Source of the DNA: Kosakonia pseudosacchari
GTDB taxonomy: Bacteria > Pseudomonadota > Gammaproteobacteria > Enterobacterales > Enterobacteriaceae
Direction: 5' to 3'
Length of the DNA stretch: 64,000 nucleotides
Assembly: GCF_900184035.1 (NCBI RefSeq)
Contig: NZ_FXWP01000025.1
Coordinates: forward strand, 310,001-374,000
In this document: positions 57,156-64,000 of the stretch, piece after piece
Position numbering within the stretch: position 1 is the stretch's first letter
How the letters are laid out: every line of letters begins with the position of its first letter
Notes under the pieces: generated by a model
Seen by the model: the letters and a program-made list of their open reading frames with translations, nothing else
Database searches by the model: none
What the model was told of the DNA's origin: nothing
Translations under genes and position numbers: made by a program

Positions 57156-58182
57156 TGGTGGTTTTCGCCAGTTCGCTCACCAGCGGCAACATGATGCGCA
57201 CCACGTCGCGGCTACGGCGCTCAATGCGCCCCGGTAGTGCCTGGTCGATATACTGCTGGTTATCCAGCCGGGCATTATGGTGGCTTACGCCTTCCGGGAA
57301 AGTTTTGGATTTAGCGCGCTGCTGGTTGCCGTCTTTCAGGCCCAGCGACCAGTTTGTCGCTTCCACCGACAGCACTGGAATAGACGCCTGATCAAACACC
57401 TGCGCATCATTAGCGCTGTGGTTGCTTTTGGTGGCTGTGACCGGGGCGCTTAACGCCTGAATGCCGTGCGAGCGGGCAATAGCCAGTGCCCGATCCCGCG
57501 TCAGTTTGCGCACAGAAGCTGGCGTGTTTTTCCCGCTGCTAAAGTAGAGCTTGTCGCCGACGATCAGGTTATTCATGTTGATCACCAGTAACGTGTTTTT
57601 GCGCTCTTTGTCGCTCATTCGCGCAAGGTAGCTCTCTGCGCCAAGCTGGCCTTCCTCTTCGCCGCTGGTGGCGACGAAACGAATACCGTATTGGGTTGGC
57701 GTCTGCTTCAGCGCTTGCGCCAGCTCCAGCATTACGCCCACAGCCGCCGCGTTATCATCGATCCCCTGCAGCGTTAAACCGCCAAGGTTGTTGTCGACAT
57801 CCGCGTCGCTGCGCGGCGCATAGGTGTCGAGGTGCGCCATAATGATGATCTGTTGCGGCAGTTTGCCCTCATGCGCGGCAATCACCGTGCTGCCGGTAAC
57901 GTTTTGCCAGTTCTGCTGGTTATCTTTCGCCGTATAGCGGTAGCGGGTTTTGAATTTACGGATATCGCTCTGGTAGCCCATTTGTTCAAATTGTTGCTGA
58001 ACATAATCCGCAGAGAGCATTTCAGCGGGGGTGCCGGTCATACGTCCCGGGAACAGGGTGGCAATGTGACGGGCCTGCTCAGTTGCAAAGTCGCCGGGTT
58101 GAGATGTCCGGGCAGAAACCGGGAGGATAAAGCATACGCCGAGCGCCAGGGCAGCGGTACGGAGGCGCAATGCGGAAAACAT
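57148..58182 (-). CDS. iap: Alkaline phosphatase isozyme conversion aminopeptidase Iap
   Basis: Periplasmic zinc aminopeptidase (M28 type) that trims N-terminal arginine from alkaline phosphatase in E. coli. It has 344 residues from MFSALRLRTAALALG at 58182; a longer frame to 58254 lacks a ribosome site. A signal peptide ends near VSA. Metal ligands are visible in IIMAHLDTYAP, LQGIDDNAA and TSGEEEGQLGAE. Compared with K-12, the region before NDAQVF lacks the CC pair. It diverges from cysG; no CRISPR array adjoins it. Confidence 0.93.
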   Translation of the reverse strand: MFSALRLRTAALALGVCFILPVSARTSQPGDFATEQARHIATLFPGRMTGTPAEMLSADYVQQQFEQMGYQSDIRKFKTRYRYTAKDNQQNWQNVTGSTVIAAHEGKLPQQIIIMAHLDTYAPRSDADVDNNLGGLTLQGIDDNAAAVGVMLELAQALKQTPTQYGIRFVATSGEEEGQLGAESYLARMSDKERKNTLLVINMNNLIVGDKLYFSSGKNTPASVRKLTRDRALAIARSHGIQALSAPVTATKSNHSANDAQVFDQASIPVLSVEATNWSLGLKDGNQQRAKSKTFPEGVSHHNARLDNQQYIDQALPGRIERRSRDVVRIMLPLVSELAKTTKN

Positions 58183-58418
58183 AGTGAGTCCTTTAAGCAG
58201 CAGAATTTTTACCGCGCTTAGTATGAAACTGTGACCCGCTTTACACAATTTCATTTCTTCTTAACCTTCCGAAAATGTTGATGTTAAGCACTTTTTGATA
58301 TTTGCTTTGCACAAGCGTTATTCCTTTGCGGAACTACTCATTCCAATTCGTAATTTCATTCGTTCTGAACCGCCCCCTATAGTCCCTCTATTGCTGGCTG
58401 TGAGTGAGTTACTGCGTT
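58183..58418. promoter_or_regulatory. iap-cysG divergent intergenic region
   Basis: 236-bp AT-rich gap expected to hold the promoter of the cysG-cysD-cysN-cysC transcript. CysB control is expected from the pathway, but CysB sites are too degenerate for me to place. Confidence 0.45.
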
Positions 58419-59834
58419 GTGGATTACCTGCCGTTATTTGCTGCTGTAAAAGACCGCCCCGTTTTAGTGATTGGCGGCGGCGAAATCGCCGCGCGCAAGA
58501 TTGCCTTTTTGCGTCGCGCTGGCGCACATGTGCAAGTGGTGGCGAAACGGCTGGAACCACAGTTGCAGCAACTTGCCGATGCGCAATCGCTTCACTGGCT
58601 GGCTACCGAGTTTGACGAATCGCAACTGGACGCGGTTTTTCTGGTGATTGCCGCGACCAACGATTCGGCGCTGAACCGCCGGGTGTTCGACGCCGCCAAT
58701 GCGCGTCATCGGCTGGTGAATGTGGTGGATGACCAACCGCTGTGCTCCTTTATTTTCCCGTCGATTGTGGATCGTTCACCGTTACTGGTGGCCATCTCTT
58801 CCGGCGGTAACGCGCCGGTGCTGGCGCGGTTACTGCGTGAAAAGATTGAAGCGCTGCTACCGGGCAATCTCGGGCGCATGGCAGAGGTCGCCGGGCGCTG
58901 GCGGACGCGCATCAAAGCGTTTCGCCGCACTACCGACGAGCGGCGTCGTTTTTGGGAAAACGCTTTTCGCGGGCGTTTCGCCAGCCTGATGGCGGCGGGT
59001 GACGAACCGGCAGCGGAAAAAGCGCTGGAAGCGGAGCTGGCGCAGCCTGGCTCAAGCGACGGTGAAATCATTCTGGTTGGTGCCGGGCCTGGCGATGCCG
59101 GACTGCTGACGCTGCGGGGCTTGCAGGTTATCCAGCAGGCAGACGTGGTGTTTTATGACCACCTCGTGAGCGATGCGGTGCTGGAATTGGTGCGGCGGGA
59201 CGCAGAGAAAATCTGCGTTGGCAAACGTGCCGGTTCGCACGCTGTCGCGCAGCATGATACCAACCGCATGTTAGTGGACGCGGCGCGCGAGGGGAAAACG
59301 GTGGTGCGCCTGAAAGGCGGCGATCCGTTTATCTTCGGACGCGGTGGCGAAGAGCTACAGGCGGCGGCTGAGGCGGGCATTCCTTTCCAGGTGGTGCCGG
59401 GCGTTACGGCAGCATCGGGTGCGACAGCCTATGCGGGCATCCCGCTGACGCACCGGGATTTTGCCCAGAGCGTCACCTTTGTGACTGGCCACTATAAAGC
59501 CGACAGCGCGCCGTTTGACTGGTCGCAGCTGGCGCAGAGCCGCCAGACGCTGGCTATCTATATGGGCACGATGAAGGCAGCCGAAATCAGCGAACAACTG
59601 ATGACCCATGGGCGGGACAAAACCACGCCAGTGGCGGTGATTTCCCGCGGTACGCGTGCGGATCAGCACGTCGCTACCGGCACATTAGAACAACTTGAGG
59701 AACTGGCGAAAGCCGCCCCGATGCCTGCCCTGCTGGTGGTGGGCGAGGTGGTTGGGCTACATCGCGAACTCGCCTGGTTCCGGCATACGACAGCGACGGA
59801 CGCGTTCGACGCCTCCGTGATTAATCTGGCTTAA
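58419..59834 (+). CDS. cysG: Siroheme synthase (CysG type)
   Basis: Trifunctional enzyme making siroheme, the cofactor of sulfite reductase, from uroporphyrinogen III. The GTG start at 58419 (VDYLPLF) matches the usual CysG start and gives 471 residues against 457 in K-12; a GTG at 58404 is possible. The N-terminal dehydrogenase/ferrochelatase domain has [13 protein letters not shown] and keeps the catalytic Asp in VNVVDDQ and the SSGG motif. The methyltransferase domain starts near residue 212 ([18 protein letters not shown]). cysD begins 9 bp downstream. K-12 has its cysG with nirBDC instead, so this is probably a second, diverged copy. Confidence 0.92.
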   Translation: MDYLPLFAAVKDRPVLVIGGGEIAARKIAFLRRAGAHVQVVAKRLEPQLQQLADAQSLHWLATEFDESQLDAVFLVIAATNDSALNRRVFDAANARHRLVNVVDDQPLCSFIFPSIVDRSPLLVAISSGGNAPVLARLLREKIEALLPGNLGRMAEVAGRWRTRIKAFRRTTDERRRFWENAFRGRFASLMAAGDEPAAEKALEAELAQPGSSDGEIILVGAGPGDAGLLTLRGLQVIQQADVVFYDHLVSDAVLELVRRDAEKICVGKRAGSHAVAQHDTNRMLVDAAREGKTVVRLKGGDPFIFGRGGEELQAAAEAGIPFQVVPGVTAASGATAYAGIPLTHRDFAQSVTFVTGHYKADSAPFDWSQLAQSRQTLAIYMGTMKAAEISEQLMTHGRDKTTPVAVISRGTRADQHVATGTLEQLEELAKAAPMPALLVVGEVVGLHRELAWFRHTTATDAFDASVINLA

Positions 59835-59843
59835 GGAATGGTT

Positions 59844-60752
59844 ATGGATCAAAAACGACTCACTCATCTGCGACAACTGGAGGCGGAAAGCATCCATATT
59901 ATCCGCGAAGTGGCCGCCGAATTTTCCAACCCGGTGATGATGTACTCCATCGGCAAAGATTCCAGCGTGATGCTGCATCTGGCACGCAAAGCCTTCTACC
60001 CAGGTACGCTACCGTTCCCGCTGCTGCATGTGGATACCGGCTGGAAATTCCGTGAGATGTACGAATTCCGTGATCGCACAGCAAAGGCCTATGGTTGTGA
60101 GCTGCTGGTGCATAAAAACCCGGAAGGGGTGGCGATGGGCATTAACCCGTTCGTACACGGCAGCGCCAAACACACCGATATCATGAAAACCGAAGGGCTG
60201 AAGCAGGCGCTGAATAAATACGGTTTTGACGCGGCCTTTGGCGGCGCGCGCCGTGACGAAGAGAAATCGCGCGCCAAAGAGCGCATTTACTCCTTCCGCG
60301 ACCGTTTTCACCGCTGGGATCCGAAAAACCAGCGCCCGGAGCTGTGGCATAACTACAACGGCCAGATCAACAAAGGCGAAAGTATTCGCGTCTTCCCTCT
60401 CTCTAACTGGACCGAGCTGGATATCTGGCAGTATATCTTCCTGGAAAATATTGAAATCGTGCCGCTCTACCTGGCGGCGGAACGCCCGGTGCTGGAGCGC
60501 GACGGCATGCTGATGATGATCGACGATGACCGTATCGATCTGCAGCCGGGCGAAGTGATTGAGCAGCGGATGGTGCGTTTCCGCACACTTGGCTGCTGGC
60601 CGTTGACAGGCGCGGTGGAATCGAGCGCACAGACGCTGCCGGAAATTATTGAAGAGATGCTGGTTTCCACCACCAGTGAACGTCAGGGGCGCGTGATCGA
60701 CCGCGACCAGGCCGGCTCCATGGAGCTGAAAAAACGTCAGGGATACTTCTAA
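59844..60752 (+). CDS. cysD: Sulfate adenylyltransferase subunit 2
   Basis: Catalytic subunit of ATP sulfurylase, 302 residues from [16 protein letters not shown] at 59844, nearly identical to E. coli CysD. The PP-loop motif [18 protein letters not shown] is near residues 35-52 and [15 protein letters not shown] near 133-147. It activates sulfate to APS with CysN, 9 bp downstream. AAGGAA precedes the start. Confidence 0.97.
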   Translation: MDQKRLTHLRQLEAESIHIIREVAAEFSNPVMMYSIGKDSSVMLHLARKAFYPGTLPFPLLHVDTGWKFREMYEFRDRTAKAYGCELLVHKNPEGVAMGINPFVHGSAKHTDIMKTEGLKQALNKYGFDAAFGGARRDEEKSRAKERIYSFRDRFHRWDPKNQRPELWHNYNGQINKGESIRVFPLSNWTELDIWQYIFLENIEIVPLYLAAERPVLERDGMLMMIDDDRIDLQPGEVIEQRMVRFRTLGCWPLTGAVESSAQTLPEIIEEMLVSTTSERQGRVIDRDQAGSMELKKRQGYF

Positions 60753-60761
60753 GGAGCCGCC

Positions 60762-62189
60762 ATGAACACCACGATTGCACAACAGATTGCCAATGAAGGC
60801 GGCGTCGAAGCGTATCTGCATGCTCAGCAGCATAAAAGCCTGCTGCGCTTTTTAACCTGCGGCAGCGTCGATGACGGCAAAAGTACACTGATTGGTCGTC
60901 TGCTGCACGATACCCGCCAGATCTACGAAGATCAGCTCTCTACGCTGCACAACGACAGTAAACGTCACGGCACCCAGGGTGAAAAGCTCGATCTGGCGCT
61001 GCTGGTGGATGGCCTGCAAGCGGAGCGCGAGCAGGGCATTACCATTGATGTGGCGTACCGCTATTTCTCCACGGAGAAGCGCAAATTTATCATCGCCGAT
61101 ACGCCGGGGCATGAGCAGTACACCCGAAATATGGCGACCGGTGCGTCGACCTGCGATCTGGCGATTTTGTTGATCGATGCGCGTAAAGGCGTGCTGGATC
61201 AGACTCGCCGCCACAGCTTTATCTCTACCTTGCTGGGTATCAAACATCTGGTGGTGGCGGTGAACAAAATGGACCTGGTGGATTTCAGCGAAGAGACGTT
61301 CGACAACATTCGTCAGGATTACCTCACCTTTGCCGGACAACTACCGGGCAATCTCGATATCCGCTTTGTACCGCTTTCGGCGCTGGAAGGGGATAACGTT
61401 GCCAGCCAGAGCGAGAAAATGCCGTGGTACAGCGGCCCGACACTGCTGGAAGTGCTGGAAACCGTAGAAATCCAGCGCGTGGTGGATACGCAACCAATGC
61501 GCTTCCCGGTGCAGTACGTTAACCGTCCAAACCTCGATTTCCGTGGTTTCTCCGGTACGCTCGCCTCCGGCGTGGTGAAAGTCGGCCAGCGTATCAAAGT
61601 GCTGCCGTCCGGCGTGGAGTCGTCCATTGCCCGTATCGTCACATTTGATGGCGATTTACAGGAGGCGGGGGCTGGTGAAGCGATTACGCTGGTACTGAAA
61701 GATGAGATCGATATCAGCCGTGGCGACTTGATTCTGGATGCGCAAGAGACGCTGCCTGCCGTACAGAGCGCATCGCTCGATGTCGTGTGGATGGCGGAAC
61801 AGCCACTGCAACCGGGTCAGAGCTATGACATCAAAGTGGCCGGCAAAAAAACGCGCGCCCGCGTTGATGGTATCCACTATCAGGTGGACATCAATAACCT
61901 GACGCAACGCCAGGTCGAAACCTTGCCGCTGAATGGCATAGGCCTGGTGGATCTGACGTTTGACGAACCGCTGACGCTGGATGCTTATCAACAGAACCCG
62001 GTCACCGGCGGCATTATCTTTATCGATCGCCTGAGTAACGTGACCGTTGGCGCAGGGATGGTACGTGAGGTTCATATCCAGCAGCAGGCCAGCACATCCG
62101 AGTTCAGCGCATTCGAACTGGAACTGAATCAGCTGATTCGTAAGCACTTCCCGCACTGGGGCGCGCGCGATCTGCTGGGAGGCAAGTAA
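60762..62189 (+). CDS. cysN: Sulfate adenylyltransferase subunit 1 (GTPase)
   Basis: EF-Tu-like GTPase of 475 residues that drives the CysD reaction by GTP hydrolysis. G1 is [16 protein letters not shown] near residues 33-48, G3 [15 protein letters not shown] near 110-124 and G4 [11 protein letters not shown] near 165-175. Two beta-barrel domains follow. The stop overlaps the cysC start by 1 bp. Confidence 0.97.
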   Translation: MNTTIAQQIANEGGVEAYLHAQQHKSLLRFLTCGSVDDGKSTLIGRLLHDTRQIYEDQLSTLHNDSKRHGTQGEKLDLALLVDGLQAEREQGITIDVAYRYFSTEKRKFIIADTPGHEQYTRNMATGASTCDLAILLIDARKGVLDQTRRHSFISTLLGIKHLVVAVNKMDLVDFSEETFDNIRQDYLTFAGQLPGNLDIRFVPLSALEGDNVASQSEKMPWYSGPTLLEVLETVEIQRVVDTQPMRFPVQYVNRPNLDFRGFSGTLASGVVKVGQRIKVLPSGVESSIARIVTFDGDLQEAGAGEAITLVLKDEIDISRGDLILDAQETLPAVQSASLDVVWMAEQPLQPGQSYDIKVAGKKTRARVDGIHYQVDINNLTQRQVETLPLNGIGLVDLTFDEPLTLDAYQQNPVTGGIIFIDRLSNVTVGAGMVREVHIQQQASTSEFSAFELELNQLIRKHFPHWGARDLLGGK

Positions 62190-62794
62190 TGGCGCAGCAT
62201 GACGAAAATGTCGTCTGGCACGCGCACCCGGTGACGCCTGAAGCGCGCGAGCAACTCCACGGTCACCGTGGAGTTGTGTTGTGGTTTACCGGCCTTTCCG
62301 GCTCGGGAAAATCGACCGTCGCGGGGGCGCTGGAAGAGGCGCTGCACCGTGCGGGCGTTAGCACCTATTTGCTGGATGGCGACAATGTGCGCCATGGTTT
62401 GTGCAGCGATTTAGGCTTTAGCGACGTCGATCGCAAAGAGAATATCCGTCGCGTGGGCGAAGTGGCCAAATTAATGGTTGAAGCGGGGCTGGTCGTGCTC
62501 ACCGCGTTTATCTCACCGCACCGCGCCGAGCGACAAATGGTGCGCGATCGCCTCGGAGAAGGGCGGTTTATCGAGGTGTTTGTTGATACGCCGCTGGCTA
62601 TCTGCGAAACGCGCGATCCTAAGGGGTTGTATAAGAAAGCGCGTGCGGGTGAACTTCGCAACTTCACCGGCATCGATTCGGTTTACGAAGCGCCGCAATC
62701 GCCGGAAGTGCATCTGGACGGCGAACAATTGGTAACAAATTTGGTCAGCCAATTATTAGACCTCCTCCGGCAGGGCGATATTATCAGATCCTGA
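62189..62794 (+). CDS. cysC: Adenylylsulfate kinase
   Basis: Phosphorylates APS to PAPS, second step of sulfate activation. It has 201 residues, as in E. coli. The P-loop is [18 protein letters not shown] near residues 31-48, and the APS-binding [19 protein letters not shown] follows near 63-81. The phosphorylatable serine of the family ([10 protein letters not shown]) is at about residue 109. It is the last gene of the cysGDNC transcript. Confidence 0.97.
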   Translation: MAQHDENVVWHAHPVTPEAREQLHGHRGVVLWFTGLSGSGKSTVAGALEEALHRAGVSTYLLDGDNVRHGLCSDLGFSDVDRKENIRRVGEVAKLMVEAGLVVLTAFISPHRAERQMVRDRLGEGRFIEVFVDTPLAICETRDPKGLYKKARAGELRNFTGIDSVYEAPQSPEVHLDGEQLVTNLVSQLLDLLRQGDIIRS

Positions 62795-62904
62795 GACGGT
62801 ACTGGTGATACACGCCATCTTCAGGTTTTCCGGCGTTGATGTCTGCGCCGCCTGAACGAGGGTGTGTATTTCCGTTACCGGTCGTACAGGCAACAGGATC
62901 AGAT

Positions 62905-63234
62905 ATGCGCAACAGTCAGAACATCACCATTCCACGGTCGCAGTCGATGACGACCACCACCGATGAAGCCACTACATGGTCGTTCCCTGGAGCGGTTGTG
63001 GGCTTTGTCGCATGGCTGCTGGCGCTCGGCATCCCGTTCATGATTTACGGTTCCAATACGCTGTTTTTCTTTCTCTACACCTGGCCTTTTTTTCTCGCCC
63101 TGATGCCCGTATCCGTCGTGGTCGGCATTGCGCTGCATTCGCTCCTCGATGGCAAGCTGCTTTATAGCAGTGTGGCGACACTGTTGACGGTGATCGCCAT
63201 GTTCGGCGTGCTGTTTATGTGGCTGATGGGTTAA
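62905..63234 (+). CDS. ygbE: DUF3561 membrane protein YgbE
   Basis: Inner-membrane protein of 109 residues (107 in E. coli) from MRNSQNITI at 62905; an upstream in-frame ATG at 62836 is not conserved. Three hydrophobic segments are visible, with SNTLFFFLYTWPFFLALMPV conserved. The function is unknown. It always lies between cysC and ftsB in this group. Confidence 0.92.
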   Translation: MRNSQNITIPRSQSMTTTTDEATTWSFPGAVVGFVAWLLALGIPFMIYGSNTLFFFLYTWPFFLALMPVSVVVGIALHSLLDGKLLYSSVATLLTVIAMFGVLFMWLMG

Positions 63235-63395
63235 CGCAATCCCTACGTCAAACCGTAACGCTCATTAAGGCAATGTGTCCGGCTACGGATCGACAGACAT
63301 TTATGGTAAAGTCTGGCGCTTGCGCGGCATCACCCGGCTGGAGTGGAGTCTGACGAAAAGTTATGGGATGATGATGCCGTTTTTCAGGGGGCAGG

Positions 63396-63734
63396 ATGGG
63401 TAAACTAACGCTGCTATTGCTGGCTTTGCTGGTCTGGCTACAGTATTCGCTGTGGTTCGGCAAGAATGGTCTGCATGATTACGGCCGCGTCAGCGAAGAT
63501 GTGGCGGCACAGCAGGCGACAAACGCCAAATTAAAATCGCGTAACGATCAGCTTTTCGCCGAAATTGACGATCTCAATGGCGGTCAGGAAGCGATTGAGG
63601 AACGCGCTCGCAACGAATTAACGATGACCAGGCCGGGCGAAACATTTTATCGTCTGGTGCCGGACGCCTCAAAGCGCGCGTCGGGCTCAGCGCAAAACAC
63701 GCAAAATACACAAAATACGCAGAACAGACCTTAA
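63396..63734 (+). CDS. ftsB: Cell division protein FtsB
   Basis: Bitopic divisome protein that joins FtsL and FtsQ, 112 residues (103 in E. coli). A membrane helix at about residues 3-20 ([17 protein letters not shown]) is followed by a coiled coil (about 28-70) and the conserved periplasmic [13 protein letters not shown]. The extra length is a C-terminal tail with [11 protein letters not shown] repeats (63699-63728). ispD starts 19 bp after the stop. Confidence 0.96.
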   Translation: MGKLTLLLLALLVWLQYSLWFGKNGLHDYGRVSEDVAAQQATNAKLKSRNDQLFAEIDDLNGGQEAIEERARNELTMTRPGETFYRLVPDASKRASGSAQNTQNTQNTQNRP

Positions 63735-63753
63735 ATAATCCCGGACTCACGAC

Positions 63754-64000
63754 ATGTCAGCAATGATCCCGGACGTCTGTGCCGTGGTGCCGGCCGCCGG
63801 ATTTGGCCGCCGCATGCAAACGGAATGTCCTAAGCAGTATCTCTCCATCGGTGATAAAACCATTCTTGAGCACGCGGTCGCCGCGTTGCTCGCCCATCCG
63901 CGCGTTAGCCGCGTGATTATTGCGGTCAGCCCAGGCGATGAACGTTTCGCGCAGTTACCCCTTGCCAGCCATCCGCAAATCACCGTGGTGAACGGTGGCG
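63754..64000 (+). CDS. ispD: 2-C-methyl-D-erythritol 4-phosphate cytidylyltransferase (partial)
   Basis: Third enzyme of the MEP isoprenoid pathway; only the first 82 codons are present, the rest lying beyond the window. The CTP-binding signature [20 protein letters not shown] lies at about residues 11-30, followed by [16 protein letters not shown]. The ATG at 63754 is placed as in E. coli, and ftsB-ispD is the conserved pair. Confidence 0.96.
   Translation, partial: MSAMIPDVCAVVPAAGFGRRMQTECPKQYLSIGDKTILEHAVAALLAHPRVSRVIIAVSPGDERFAQLPLASHPQITVVNGG

Overview
The window is chromosomal DNA of a member of the Enterobacteriaceae. Most proteins look nearly residue-for-residue like their Escherichia coli K-12 counterparts, and long stretches keep the K-12 gene order (araE to rlmM, then iap to ispD). 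An oligogalacturonide (pectin) utilisation cluster and a beta-glucoside PTS operon suggest a plant-associated genus such as Kosakonia, Enterobacter, Lelliottia or Klebsiella. I cannot fix the genus from sequence alone. There are no insertion sequences, integrases, prophage genes, rRNA genes or CRISPR arrays.

Positions 1-11,100 hold a pectin-breakdown regulon. It contains a partial oligogalacturonate lyase (ogl copy 1), kduI and kduD, the arabinose symporter araE, a second complete ogl, the ABC transporter togMNAB and the cupin kdgF. Five near-identical palindromes of the KdgR type lie in the three control regions, so the parts probably respond together. TogMNAB imports oligogalacturonides, Ogl cuts them to unsaturated monomers, KdgF linearises these, and KduI and KduD convert the product towards 2-keto-3-deoxygluconate. 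araE, with a clear AraC half-site and a CRP site, takes up the arabinose released from pectin side chains. Positions 11,200-14,235 carry ygeA, lysR and lysA.

Positions 14,232-19,901 are an accessory block that K-12 lacks between lysA and galR: a LacI-family regulator diverging from an operon of PTS EIIC, a GH1 phospho-glycosidase, PTS EIIB, a GntR/FadR-type regulator and a GNAT acetyltransferase. No EIIA gene is present. Three helically phased TGG-N4-CCA palindromes lie in its promoter region. Positions 19,874-27,842 carry galR, the tandem sRNA genes omrB and omrA, aas-lplT (lysophospholipid recycling), tas, ygdR, ygdQ and mutH.

The 680-bp mutH-rppH gap has several DnaA boxes and sits where E. 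coli has the DnaA-reactivating locus DARS2. From 28,524 to 46,859 follow rppH-ptsP, lgt-thyA, the minor pilin genes ppdA-ppdB-ygdB-ppdC, and recC-ptrA-recB-recD. From 46,890 to 57,032 come argA, amiC, two initiator tRNA genes, mltA, tcdA, csdE-csdA, ygdI, the sRNA gene gcvB, gcvA, ygdD and rlmM.

At about 57,040-57,150 gene order departs from K-12: rlmM is followed directly by iap, whereas K-12 has roughly 60 kb there, including the CRISPR-Cas locus. A long imperfect inverted repeat lies at this junction. The window ends with a siroheme synthase gene (cysG type) leading cysD-cysN-cysC (sulfate activation), then ygbE, ftsB and the start of ispD. I found no convincing wholly new system. The best leads are the doubled ogl with a terminator just ahead of copy 2, the EIIA-less PTS operon with its phased operators, the nested togA-togB hairpin, and the rlmM-iap junction.
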